Positions 46,125 to 55,396 of a DNA stretch of 64,000 nt are shown here, piece by piece; the stretch's first letter is position 1; the number at the start of each line of letters is the position of its first letter. The DNA comes from an uncultured Bacillota bacterium. GTDB taxonomy: Bacteria > Bacillota > Clostridia > Lachnospirales > CAG-274. The notes under the pieces were generated by a model. The model saw only the letters and a program-made list of their open reading frames with translations. It was not told the origin of the DNA and searched no databases. The DNA lies in NCBI GenBank assembly GCA_958426775.1, contig CATZZP010000006.1, positions 35,314 to 99,313 on the forward strand, written 5' to 3'. The translations under genes and the position numbers were made by a program.

Positions 46125-49100
46125 ATGAAAAAAACAAAATTTAATACTCAACAACAGCAAGCTATAGATATTCGCGGCGGAGATGTAAAAAATATACTTG
46201 TTTCCGCAGGTGCAGGTTCAGGTAAAACCGCCGTACTGGCAGAGCGTGTAATAAAGCTCGTAAGTAATCCCGATAACAACATAAATATTGATGATTTACT
46301 TATTTTAACCTTTACAAATAATGCCGCCTCTGAAATGCGTGAGCGTATAGGAAATAAGCTGAAGGAAAAGCTTAATGAATTATTGTCTGCTCCTGACAGC
46401 TCAGATAATGCAATTATTAAAACAAAAAGACAGCTCTCCCTTCTTAATAAAGCAAATGTTACTACAATTGATTCCTTTTGTAATACCATAGTAAAGCAAT
46501 ATTTTTATAAGCTTAATATTGACCCCGGATATAAAATTGCAGGTGATGACAGCTGTTATGAGCTGTTAAAGTTAAGTACCGAAGCTATGGATGAGCTTTT
46601 TGAAGCAAAATACGAACAAAAGGACAGTAATTTTTTATCACTTATGGAATACTTCTGCCCTTTGGGGCTTAAGGATACAGATTTACGAGATATATTAACA
46701 GCTCTTCATAAACAGCTTTCTAATTTACCATATCCCAATAAATGGCTTAGTGATGCTTTGGAAAAGTATAATTGCCGTGACGGTAAATTAAACGATGATT
46801 TTTATAATCTGATTATGGAGTTTAAGGACTATCAATGCTCATCTTTAATAGATTTTATCGAGCAAAGCTGTTTAAAAGAAATAGATAAGGTTAATAGCTC
46901 AGGAGGCTTCAGTACTGAAGAATTAGATCATTTAGCAAAGCTTAGGAAACCTTTTTATGAAATGTCGGAAATTTTAAATCAAGCTAAAAACGAAAAAAAT
47001 CTTTATGCCGTATCCGATATATTTTCATGTAAAATAAGTAATTTACCCTCCCTAAAAACCACTAATACTGAAATATGTAATTTACACAGCAATATCTCTG
47101 ATTTAAAGAAAAAAATCACCCAATATGGTATTAGGTGGAAAAATATGAAAACAGGCTTTGACTTTACCTCTGAAAAGCTGATTGAAATAGTAAAAAAACA
47201 GTACAATATAATTAATGCACTTATTAACCTTTACAAAGAGTATGCCGACCTTTATCTGTCAAAGAAAAATGAGCTTGCGACATACAGCTTTTCCGATATA
47301 AGCCAATACTGCGTAAAAATTTTATTGAATGATGACGGAACACCTACCCCTGAAGCAATTGAATACAGAGATAAATTTGCCGAGGTTATTGTTGATGAAT
47401 ATCAGGATAACAATCAAATTCAGGAATGTCTTTTAAATGCAATTACATATGATAAGAATAATCTGTTTATGGTAGGTGATATTAAACAGAGCATATATAA
47501 ATTTCGTAATGCCTGTCCAAATCTATTTGCATATAAATATAATACCTATAACAAAGAGGATTTATCACAAGGTAATATCTGTATAAGACTTAATAAAAAT
47601 TATCGTTCAAGGAAATCCGTTCTTGACTTGGTTAACTTTGTTTTTTACCAGATTATGCGGCAGGATTTTGGTAATATTGACTATAACAAGGAGGATGCAC
47701 TTGTAGACGGGTTTGATTTTACTGCATCTGATGGGCAGATACCCCATAATATTTGCAGAGATAACGAGCTTATTTTATGTAAATTATCCGATAAAAGCAA
47801 GCCCGAATACAATGATGAGTATAATTCGGATTTAGCAGAAATGAAAAGCAATGAGGTTGAAGCCCATATTGTTGCAAAGAAAATCAGTGAATTAGTCAAT
47901 CCCGATAATCCTACCTACGTATTTGACAGTAAATTAAAAAAATACAGACCATGTCAGTTGTCGGATATTGCAATACTTATGCGTAACTCGAAATCCAACA
48001 GCAGTGTTTTTTCAAACATATTAAACAGATACGGCATACCTAACCTTTCACCTACAAAATGTAATCTTTTTGAAACGATAGAGGTTAAAACGGTAATGTC
48101 GCTATTAAAGGTCCTTGACAACCCTTATCGTGATTTAGAGCTTATTCTTGTACTGCACTGTCCTGTTTTTAATGTAACCTGTGATGAGCTTGCCGTAATC
48201 AGGCTTATAAACAAAAAGGCGTCAATGTATGACAATGTACTGAAATATATTGATAACAACAATAACGAGCTTACAGCAAAGCTATCAAGCTTTACAGATT
48301 TATATAAAAAGATTAAATTATTATGTATTTCAAGACCGTTTTGCGAGGTTCTGGACAGCATATATCGTTTAACGGATTATATGAACTATGTTACTCTTAT
48401 TAAAAACGGTGACCTGCGTATTAAAAATCTCCAAATGCTCTATGATACCGCCTTAAATATTTATAACAACGGCATTACTGACTTTGGTAGCATTGTAGAA
48501 CGTCTTAGTGAAATAGAAAAAACAAATCCTTCGGTAAGTGAATTTTCACTGCCCGAATATGACAATGCAGTTCAGATACTAACCATACACGGAAGCAAAG
48601 GACTGGAATTTCCTATTGTTATACTGTCCTGTACAGGTAGCAGTCTTATATCAAAAAATAAAAAAGAAAGCAAAATAACTATTGATGCTGACCTTGGCTT
48701 GGCTTTTAATTTTTTTGACCCCAAAACAAGACTTAAAACAAGCTATATTTATGAGCAAGCCTTTAAAAGCCTGATAAATCTTAATTTACTCAAGGAAGAA
48801 TTAAGACTGCTATATGTAGCTATGACCAGAGCAAAAGAAAAGCTTATTATTACAGCTACTCACAAGCTTGACTGTGATGACCTTGCAAATTCAAGATGGA
48901 ATATATACGGTGACTACAACAAAGAAGGCTTACGCTTATCCCTGTCTGCTGTCAGAGAGGCAAATAATTATCTTGATTGGATAATGCGTGCATATTACAG
49001 AGCCGACACCCTAAATAAAGAATTTAAAAAGCACGGTATTGAGCCTATTGATATTAAAAGCCTGCTTAAAATTACTCATTTATCTGCCCAAGATTTGGAC

Positions 49101-49955
49101 ACTGATGAGCTTGATACTGCACAAACCCTTAAGGCATACTATAAGCTTTGCAATTCAAAGGCACCTGTTAAAGCCAAGGAAAAACTAACGGAAAAGCTTA
49201 TTACTGAATTTCTTGATACCGCTGCCGTAAATTTGCCTTCAAAAATATCTATATCTGAAATTAAACGGCAATATCAGATAGAGGCTTATAAGCAAATGGA
49301 GTATGATTTAATACAGCTTGATGCCCCTGCCGCTCAGGATATTATAGATATGCTTTCTGTAAATAAGAAAAAAAATACGGAATTAAAATTTGATATTCCT
49401 GCTTTTTTAAGTGAAGAAAAGGATATTTTAAAAGGTGCCGAAAGAGGTACTGCTTACCACACTGTATTGGAACATATTCACCATGACGAACATACTGATA
49501 TTAATTCAGTAAAAAGCCAGCTTAATGCTTTATTAGAAAAAAGAATAATAAGCCGGACTGAGTATAATTCAATAAATGCCGTTAAAATATTGAAATTCTT
49601 ACAGTCACCTTTAGGCAGGCGTGTTTGCAAGGCTAAAAAGGTATACAGAGAAACACCTTTTATAATGCAGCTCTCGCCTGATGAAGTATATATTAATCAG
49701 AATTATGATAATACAAGTGCAAAAATGCTTGTTCAAGGAATAATAGATTTATATTTTGTTGAGGAGGATTATATAGTTCTTGTTGACTATAAAACCGATA
49801 AGGTTAATGAGAAAAACTCTGTCGATGCAATTTGTGAAAGATATAAAATACAGCTGGATTTTTACAAAAAAGCAATAGAATTAAGCACCTCCTTAAAGGT
49901 TAAGGAAATGTATCTGTATCTTATTTCAACAGATGAAGCCGTTATTGTAAACTGA
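46125..49955 (+). CDS. addA: ATP-dependent helicase/nuclease subunit A (AddA)
   Basis: 1276 residues from ATG 46125 (GAGGG 8 bases upstream; a TTG five codons earlier is within the ribosome site). UvrD-like helicase: Walker A SAGAGSGKTAVLAER near 27, motif II VDEYQDNNQIQ near 421, motif III VGDIKQSIYKFRNACP, motif V TIHGSKGLEFPIVILS, motif VI LLYVAMTRAKEKL. C-terminal RecB-type nuclease with GTAYHTVLEHIHH, VQGIIDLYF and VLVDYKTDKV. It repairs double-strand breaks. The usual neighbour addB is not beside it; upstream is a divergent operon. Confidence 0.96.
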   Translation: MKKTKFNTQQQQAIDIRGGDVKNILVSAGAGSGKTAVLAERVIKLVSNPDNNINIDDLLILTFTNNAASEMRERIGNKLKEKLNELLSAPDSSDNAIIKTKRQLSLLNKANVTTIDSFCNTIVKQYFYKLNIDPGYKIAGDDSCYELLKLSTEAMDELFEAKYEQKDSNFLSLMEYFCPLGLKDTDLRDILTALHKQLSNLPYPNKWLSDALEKYNCRDGKLNDDFYNLIMEFKDYQCSSLIDFIEQSCLKEIDKVNSSGGFSTEELDHLAKLRKPFYEMSEILNQAKNEKNLYAVSDIFSCKISNLPSLKTTNTEICNLHSNISDLKKKITQYGIRWKNMKTGFDFTSEKLIEIVKKQYNIINALINLYKEYADLYLSKKNELATYSFSDISQYCVKILLNDDGTPTPEAIEYRDKFAEVIVDEYQDNNQIQECLLNAITYDKNNLFMVGDIKQSIYKFRNACPNLFAYKYNTYNKEDLSQGNICIRLNKNYRSRKSVLDLVNFVFYQIMRQDFGNIDYNKEDALVDGFDFTASDGQIPHNICRDNELILCKLSDKSKPEYNDEYNSDLAEMKSNEVEAHIVAKKISELVNPDNPTYVFDSKLKKYRPCQLSDIAILMRNSKSNSSVFSNILNRYGIPNLSPTKCNLFETIEVKTVMSLLKVLDNPYRDLELILVLHCPVFNVTCDELAVIRLINKKASMYDNVLKYIDNNNNELTAKLSSFTDLYKKIKLLCISRPFCEVLDSIYRLTDYMNYVTLIKNGDLRIKNLQMLYDTALNIYNNGITDFGSIVERLSEIEKTNPSVSEFSLPEYDNAVQILTIHGSKGLEFPIVILSCTGSSLISKNKKESKITIDADLGLAFNFFDPKTRLKTSYIYEQAFKSLINLNLLKEELRLLYVAMTRAKEKLIITATHKLDCDDLANSRWNIYGDYNKEGLRLSLSAVREANNYLDWIMRAYYRADTLNKEFKKHGIEPIDIKSLLKITHLSAQDLDTDELDTAQTLKAYYKLCNSKAPVKAKEKLTEKLITEFLDTAAVNLPSKISISEIKRQYQIEAYKQMEYDLIQLDAPAAQDIIDMLSVNKKKNTELKFDIPAFLSEEKDILKGAERGTAYHTVLEHIHHDEHTDINSVKSQLNALLEKRIISRTEYNSINAVKILKFLQSPLGRRVCKAKKVYRETPFIMQLSPDEVYINQNYDNTSAKMLVQGIIDLYFVEEDYIVLVDYKTDKVNEKNSVDAICERYKIQLDFYKKAIELSTSLKVKEMYLYLISTDEAVIVN

Positions 49956-49979
49956 CATAAAAATAATAGAATAAATTTT

Positions 49980-50043
49980 ACTCCCTTTGAATAGTATATT
50001 TTATAAACAGCTTGGGATACAACACCCAATATACGAAGGGAGT
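49980..50043 (+). promoter_or_regulatory. leader hairpin covering the ribosome site of the SSB-like gene
   Basis: ACTCCCTT (49980-49987) pairs with AAGGGAGT (50036-50043), TATATT (49995-50000) with AATATA (50028-50033), and TTGGG with CCCAA inside. The Shine-Dalgarno GGGAG of the next gene lies in the 3' arm, and ATTTTTA follows. The structure could block translation or act as a weak terminator after addA. Confidence 0.55.
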
Positions 50044-50049
50044 ATTTTT

Positions 50050-50661
50050 ATGGAAAATATACAGACAAACAGCATAACCTTATGCGGAAAAATTTGCAGC
50101 ATTTTTGAGTTTAGTCATCAGGTTTACGGAGAAAGCTTTTACAGCTTTTATATAGAAAACAAAAGGCTAAGCGATACTGTGGATGTTATACCTGTTATTA
50201 TATCTGAACGACTTTTGGTTAATGATAATTTTTTGCAAGGAGATTATGTTGAGATAAACGGGCAAATACGCTCCTATAATCAAAACGACGGTATTAAAAC
50301 ACATTTAGTTTTAAGCCTTTTCGTAAAAACCATACAACCTCTTTATGATAATGAAGATGTTACAAACAGGGTATTCCTTAACGGTTACCTTTGTAAACCG
50401 CCTGTATATCGCACTACCCCTTTTGGCAGAGAAATTGCAGATATTTTACTTGCAGTAAACCGTGCCTACGGTAAATCTGATTACATACCCGTTATTTGTT
50501 GGGGCAGAAACGCAAAGTATGTTGCAAGCCTGCCTGTAGGAGCCAACCTTATTTTGAGCGGCAGAATGCAATCCAGAAATTATCAGAAAAAATCAGAAAA
50601 CGGCGAAATTATTTCCAAAACAGCCTATGAGGTTTCTGCTTCTAAACTGGAGCAAAAATAA
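50050..50661 (+). CDS. single-stranded DNA-binding (OB-fold) protein
   Basis: 203 residues from ATG 50050 (MENIQTNSITLCGKICSI), with GGGAG seven bases upstream; an in-frame TTG upstream at 49987 is within the leader hairpin and not supported. Two OB-fold segments: about 5-95 and 100-200; the second (VFLNGYLCKPPVYRTTPFGREIADILLAVNRA) is close to SSB, with VICWGRNAKYVASLPVG and SGRMQSRNYQKK. No acidic tail as in housekeeping Ssb, so an accessory type. It follows addA by 94 bases and may be co-transcribed with it. Confidence 0.8.
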   Translation: MENIQTNSITLCGKICSIFEFSHQVYGESFYSFYIENKRLSDTVDVIPVIISERLLVNDNFLQGDYVEINGQIRSYNQNDGIKTHLVLSLFVKTIQPLYDNEDVTNRVFLNGYLCKPPVYRTTPFGREIADILLAVNRAYGKSDYIPVICWGRNAKYVASLPVGANLILSGRMQSRNYQKKSENGEIISKTAYEVSASKLEQK

Positions 50662-50688
50662 AAAGCCTGTATTGAGATGTTAACCAGC

Positions 50689-50717
50689 TTGACAAATTAG
50701 CCAAAAAATAGTATTAT
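50689..50717 (+). promoter_or_regulatory. promoter of the DUF6465-like gene
   Basis: TTGACA (50689-50694), 17-base spacer, TATTAT (50712-50717), about 47 bases before the ATG at 50764. Confidence 0.75.
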
Positions 50718-50763
50718 ATGATTGTTAATAATTAATTTATTTTTACGTAAGGGGGTAATACCA

Positions 50764-50967
50764 ATGAAATCTGAATTATTTGTACAGTATGGCGGTCAAC
50801 AGGTTGATGCAAAGCAGCTTATGGACATTGCTAAGGAAACATGGAAGTCAGAGGGTAATAAGGTTAAGGATTTACAATCCATCGAACTTTACTATAAGCC
50901 TGAAGAAGGCAAGTGCTATTACGTTTTTAACGGTGAAGGTTCTGATGACAGTTTCTTTACAATTTAA
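50764..50967 (+). CDS. DUF6465 family small protein
   Basis: 67 residues from ATG 50764 (AAGGGGG 6 bases upstream). Sequence features ELFVQYGGQQVDAKQL, KETWKSEGNKVKDLQSIELY and KPEEGKCYYVFNGEG fit the short DUF6465 family, widespread in Clostridia, of unknown role. Own promoter and a terminator-like repeat downstream, so a single-gene transcript. Confidence 0.75.
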   Translation: MKSELFVQYGGQQVDAKQLMDIAKETWKSEGNKVKDLQSIELYYKPEEGKCYYVFNGEGSDDSFFTI

Positions 50968-50979
50968 TAAAAAATAAAA

Positions 50980-51058
50980 AGTGCTGTAAAAAAATGTAAT
51001 GCCGACCACAATTGTGACCGGCATTACTGTTTTAAGAATGTTTTTACAGCCCTTTTTT
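50980..51058. repeat. ~80-bp nested inverted-repeat element, copy 2 (terminator position)
   Basis: Outer arms GCTGTAAAAA / TTTTTACAGC; inner GTAATGCCG...CGGCATTAC with two mismatched pairs in the stem where copy 1 is perfect. It shares with copy 1 the inner stem, the string CGGCATTACTGTTTTAA and the outer arm TTTTTACAGCCCTTT. Again it lies between convergent genes (DUF6465-like and cls), where it can terminate both. Confidence 0.75.
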
Positions 51059-51061
51059 TGT

Positions 51062-52525
51062 TTACAAAAGAGGAGATATTAATCTGGCAAAGGCTTCTCT
51101 AATCTTTACAAACCTGCTTCTCCTGCTGTAATTTTCCTTTGTGATTTCCCTGCAGTGTCTAAGGTCATCTATAAATTGCTTTTCCAACACCGAGGTTACA
51201 TCCTTGTTATATATAAAAGCATTAACCTCAAAATTAAGCTTAAAGCTACGTATATCCATGTTAGCAGTTCCCACAGAGCTTATAAGTCCATCCATTGTCA
51301 TTACCTTAGCATGAGTAAAGCCTTTAGTATATTCATAGCATCTTACTCCTGCATCTAAAAGCTCCCCTAAATAGCTTAAACTACTCCAGTATACAAAAAA
51401 ATGGTCAGGCTTTGCAGGTATAATAATTCTGACATCCACACCGGATATTGCAGCTGTTTTAAGGGCGGTTAAAACACTGTCATCAGGCACAAAATAAGGT
51501 GTTGTAATATAAATATTTTTATCAGCCTCAGTCATCATCTTAAAATATGCAAACTGAACGCTGTTCCACCTTGTATCGGGTCCGCTTGATAATATCTGCA
51601 TTGCAACGGGATTTTTTTGCTGAGGTATCAGCGGAAAATATTTATCCTCAAGCATAAGCTTATTCCCCTTTGTATAATTCCAATCCATGGCAAAGCGTAA
51701 CTCTATATCATGTACACAGTCACCCACCACTCTTAAATGTGTATCTCTCCAATAGCCAAACCTCTTAACCTTACCTAAATACTCATCACCTATATTTAAT
51801 CCGCCTATATAGCCGATTTTACCATCAATTATTGCAAGCTTACGGTGATTACGATAGTTTACCCTTATCCACCTCGGAGGTAAAAACAACTGAACCTCAC
51901 CACCTGCCTCTTTAAGAGGCTTGTTAAAGTTAGGTGAGTTAAATACATTACCTATACCATCATACAGAAATTTAACTTCCACGCCCTCTTTTGCTTTTTC
52001 AGCTAAAGCCTTTATTATCTCTCTGCCCAGCTCATCATCACGCACTATATAATACTGCATATGTACAAAGCTTTTTGCTGATTTTATATCATTTAATAAG
52101 TCGTTAAACTTAGCTTCACCTTCATTGTAAACCTTAACCGAGTTATTTGTATGATACGCACTTGCACAGGAGTTCATATTCATGGTAACTATATTGTTAA
52201 GATGCTCTGTATTGGGTATGGGTAAAATATTTTTCTTTATTAAAAGATTAAATTGCTCATGGAAAAGATGAGAATTATTCCGCATAAAATCAGATAGCAT
52301 GGTTTCATCTTTAATTGCCTTTTGTGCAAATTTAATATGCTTTCTTCCTTCAAATCCAAACACCAGGTAGAAAATCCAACCGCAAACAGGCACTAACGCC
52401 AGTACCATAAGCCATGCCCAGATAGTACTTGGATTTTTTCTTTCATAAAAAACTACAAAAAATAAAAATATAAAGTTAATTATTGTGCCTGTATAAACAA
52501 GTATTTGTATAAATTCACTTATCAT
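51062..52525 (-). CDS. cls: cardiolipin synthase (PLD superfamily)
   Basis: 487 residues. Two N-terminal membrane helices (about 5-27 and 33-55), then two HKD phospholipase D motifs: HRKLAIIDGKIGYIGGLNIG near 225 and HAKVMTMDGLISSVGTANMD near 403. Condenses two phosphatidylglycerols to cardiolipin at the membrane. Length fits bacterial ClsA/ClsB-type enzymes. GGAGAG lies before the ATG. No partner gene adjacent. Confidence 0.95.
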   Translation of the reverse strand: MISEFIQILVYTGTIINFIFLFFVVFYERKNPSTIWAWLMVLALVPVCGWIFYLVFGFEGRKHIKFAQKAIKDETMLSDFMRNNSHLFHEQFNLLIKKNILPIPNTEHLNNIVTMNMNSCASAYHTNNSVKVYNEGEAKFNDLLNDIKSAKSFVHMQYYIVRDDELGREIIKALAEKAKEGVEVKFLYDGIGNVFNSPNFNKPLKEAGGEVQLFLPPRWIRVNYRNHRKLAIIDGKIGYIGGLNIGDEYLGKVKRFGYWRDTHLRVVGDCVHDIELRFAMDWNYTKGNKLMLEDKYFPLIPQQKNPVAMQILSSGPDTRWNSVQFAYFKMMTEADKNIYITTPYFVPDDSVLTALKTAAISGVDVRIIIPAKPDHFFVYWSSLSYLGELLDAGVRCYEYTKGFTHAKVMTMDGLISSVGTANMDIRSFKLNFEVNAFIYNKDVTSVLEKQFIDDLRHCREITKENYSRRSRFVKIREAFARLISPLL

Positions 52526-52544
52526 ATTTACTCTCCTTTTGTAA

Positions 52545-52572
52545 TTGACATAATAACCTCTTATGATATAAT
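52545..52572 (+). promoter_or_regulatory. promoter of the HIT gene
   Basis: TTGACA (52545-52550), 16-base spacer, TATAAT (52567-52572), about 35 bases before the ATG at 52608. Confidence 0.75.
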
Positions 52573-52607
52573 TAAATTATAAATAAATTTTTAGGAGGTT
52601 TATTACT

Positions 52608-53033
52608 ATGGTAACACCCGATGAATGCTTATACTGTAAAAATAAGGAAAAGCTTGATTCACTTATGCTTTATATTGCTGACCTTGATGTAACAAAGCTA
52701 TACCTTTTCAAGGAACAGACATACTACGGTCGTTGTGTAATTGCCTATAAAGACCACGGCAAGGAGCTTTATGACCTTACTGCTGATGAAGCTGCGGCTT
52801 TTATAGCAGATATGCAACGTGTAGGTATGGCGATTAACAAGGCAGTTAACCCCGCAAAGGTAAACTACGGTATGTTCAGCGATACTCTGCCACATCTTCA
52901 CGTACACATTGTACCTAAGCAAGAGGGTGGCTATGGCTTTGGAGGTACTTTCGAGATGAATGTAAATCCACCAAAATACCTTTCCGAAGCTGAATATGAT
53001 GAGATTATTTCTAAAATTAAAACTAATCTTTGA
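52608..53033 (+). CDS. HIT family nucleotide-binding protein
   Basis: 141 residues. The histidine triad HLHVHIVPK near 102-110 defines the family (nucleotidyl hydrolases and transferases). An N-terminal CLYCKNKEK with two cysteines may bind zinc. AGGAGG lies before the ATG. Own promoter and terminator. Confidence 0.92.
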   Translation: MVTPDECLYCKNKEKLDSLMLYIADLDVTKLYLFKEQTYYGRCVIAYKDHGKELYDLTADEAAAFIADMQRVGMAINKAVNPAKVNYGMFSDTLPHLHVHIVPKQEGGYGFGGTFEMNVNPPKYLSEAEYDEIISKIKTNL

Positions 53034-53061
53034 AATATACGATAATCAAAAAAATATGTTT

Positions 53062-53094
53062 AGAGGGAAGTGTTATCTATTTAACACTCCCTCT
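53062..53094. terminator. bidirectional terminator between HIT and lyase-like genes
   Basis: AGAGGGA..AGTGTTA pairs with TTAACACT..CCCTCT, a 13-bp stem at 53062-53094, between convergent genes. Confidence 0.75.
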
Positions 53095-53098
53095 ATTA

Positions 53099-55294
53099 TT
53101 ATATCAGCTTTATATTTTCCTTAATGCAGGCACTATAATAAGTTGTTACGGGTATCATCATCTGTGCAAAGCTTTTTGTGCCTGATTTGCCGCAAATAAC
53201 AGCATCCTCAACAGACCTTTTGTTTCCCATACCGCCGCCTGCACCTATTCTGATAACATATTTAAGAGTAGGTATACCTGCCTCAAGATACTTTTTGTCA
53301 CCTGTAAGCTCATATGCTATAGCAAGTGCCTCTAAAATAATGGAGTTGTTACCGAAGCGTTTTAAACTTGGCAATTCTTTATAATAAAACAAGCCGTTAT
53401 CAAGACGTGCGTTATCTACCAGGTCATCTACAGCATGCAAAATCATGGCTCTTATCTTTTCCTGAGATCGTACTCTGTAATAACGCATAAGGCTTCCCAC
53501 TGCAACAGCTATCATAAATACAACTCTGACCTCTGTATTATCGGTATATGGGGAAAGCCATAAGCCGTATTTTTCCTTCCAGTCCTCAAAGTGCGATACA
53601 ATCCAATCACACTTTTCAAGCCACTTTTCATCACCTGTTTCCGCATATAAGGCTACAAGAGTACGCATTGCCCAACCTGTTTCCCTTGCATTAATTTCAC
53701 CCTTATTCTGAAATTGAGGGGTTTCTAAAAGTCTTAAATCATTTTTACCAATCTCTATAGCAGCATTATAAGCATCAATATCACCCGTAAAGTGATAATA
53801 ATCCAAAAGTCCCTCTACCCATTGATGTGAGCATTCGATTTTGCCGTTTTTACAATGACCGTTTGTATGCTCCCATTGTCCGTTAAGGTACAGCGGATTT
53901 GTACTATAGTGACAAATATCTACATCAAGCCAATGTCTGCCGCTTGCAAGTAAATAGTCTAAAAATCTTCTTATCCCTGTTCTCACATACATAAGTGCAC
54001 ATGCATGAGCATAGTCATATTCATTATTAGTCCACACAAGCTCGCCGTTACCCCTGCCCTGAGTTGTATAACCCATATCAGGAGAATCTCCCCAGTTCAT
54101 CATTCCGTAGCAACGTGAATGCTCATCCGCCTTTTCCTGTAAGAACATTTCTATATCCACAATACTATTGTGCGTAAAAATACCGTCAAATATGCCGCTT
54201 TCCTCAAAAACTGCAGGGGAAACTGACGGCTTATTTGGCATCTGGTATCTGATTGAAGTATCATTTAAAGCCTCTAAGGCTTCAAAGGGCTTATGAAAAT
54301 CAAAGAGTATTCTCTGTTCTCTCGCCATACCTCCCTGCATTACAACCTTGCCTATTCCCTGCGGTACAAGCTTAATACTTATGCCGTTTTTGTCAGCCGT
54401 AATTGCCTTAGGAAAATTTTGCTGTGCCTGAAATACAGTTGCACAAAGTCCCCCCTCATCATCAGTACAATCAGCAAAAAAAGTACCGTAGAATACCTCA
54501 GGGTTATGTTCATTTGCCTCATATATCAAATGCCTATCATCTATCAGCTGTATTACCTCTGATCCATCTTCACTGATATTATAGCTTGTTTTATAATTTG
54601 ATATACCTGTTGCACTACGTCTGTTACATTCATACAACATATTATGATTTATTTCAAGCTTTTTAATTTCAAGAGGAAATTCAGTTGTATTTATAAGACG
54701 AACTGACATTTCTATCCATGGCTTATTTACATAGGTATAAAGCTTAATTTCTCCCTGATATACCTCCTTATCATTGGATATGAAGCTACCTCTTCCCTTT
54801 AAAAGAACACAAACCTCTCCTTGTTCAAGCATATACCAAGAATTTATTTTAAAGCTATATTGTATATCATTTTCGTCAGTAAGATAAGGTACTGAAATAT
54901 AATCACTGCCTAACTCTCTTCCGTCATAAGAAAGGCTGTCAAAAAGAGTATTCAGCTCCGTTGATGTCTTAAATGCAATTATTTTATTATCAACATATGT
55001 ACTATCCGCCTTGATTTTATCGAAATCAGATGATTGACTGTCAAATTTTAAGCTGTAATCAACCTCTGTTCTTGCAGGCACATTAGCCATAAATCTTATA
55101 AAAATCCACTTTACGCTTCCATCCTTATGTAATGCCGTTGCCTTTGCCTGAGTCGGCACAGCCTGTCCTTTTTCGTCATACACACGTACACCGTTACAAT
55201 CCCTCAAAAAGCCCTCTTTTAAGGGTATGGCAACCGTACAAGGCTCCCATCTTCCCGGAGTACTGTAAATCTGTTCAAAATGCAATTTAATCAT
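53099..55294 (-). CDS. PcRGLX/YetA-like carbohydrate-active protein (exo-rhamnogalacturonan lyase-like)
   Basis: 731 residues. N-terminal RIFT-barrel-like part (WEPCTVAIPLKEGFLRD; GSVKWIFIRFMANVPA), a middle beta-sandwich and a C-terminal alpha/alpha toroid with HTNGHCKNGKIECSHQWVEG, ATGY-type helices YHFTGDIDAYNAA, INARETGWAMRTLVALYAET and RSVEDAVICGKSG. This layout matches the PcRGLX/YetA group (PL26), which acts on rhamnogalacturonan, or an unsaturated-glycoside handling role. No signal peptide, so cytoplasmic. GGAGG precedes the ATG. Substrate inferred only. Confidence 0.75.
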   Translation of the reverse strand: MIKLHFEQIYSTPGRWEPCTVAIPLKEGFLRDCNGVRVYDEKGQAVPTQAKATALHKDGSVKWIFIRFMANVPARTEVDYSLKFDSQSSDFDKIKADSTYVDNKIIAFKTSTELNTLFDSLSYDGRELGSDYISVPYLTDENDIQYSFKINSWYMLEQGEVCVLLKGRGSFISNDKEVYQGEIKLYTYVNKPWIEMSVRLINTTEFPLEIKKLEINHNMLYECNRRSATGISNYKTSYNISEDGSEVIQLIDDRHLIYEANEHNPEVFYGTFFADCTDDEGGLCATVFQAQQNFPKAITADKNGISIKLVPQGIGKVVMQGGMAREQRILFDFHKPFEALEALNDTSIRYQMPNKPSVSPAVFEESGIFDGIFTHNSIVDIEMFLQEKADEHSRCYGMMNWGDSPDMGYTTQGRGNGELVWTNNEYDYAHACALMYVRTGIRRFLDYLLASGRHWLDVDICHYSTNPLYLNGQWEHTNGHCKNGKIECSHQWVEGLLDYYHFTGDIDAYNAAIEIGKNDLRLLETPQFQNKGEINARETGWAMRTLVALYAETGDEKWLEKCDWIVSHFEDWKEKYGLWLSPYTDNTEVRVVFMIAVAVGSLMRYYRVRSQEKIRAMILHAVDDLVDNARLDNGLFYYKELPSLKRFGNNSIILEALAIAYELTGDKKYLEAGIPTLKYVIRIGAGGGMGNKRSVEDAVICGKSGTKSFAQMMIPVTTYYSACIKENIKLI

Positions 55295-55396
55295 ATTTTA
55301 CCTCCTGATTTATTGACCTATATATATTATACCTTATAAAACCACTAAAAACCTTAAATTTCTTTGTGCAAATAAGTATAAATCATTGTTTTTTTG

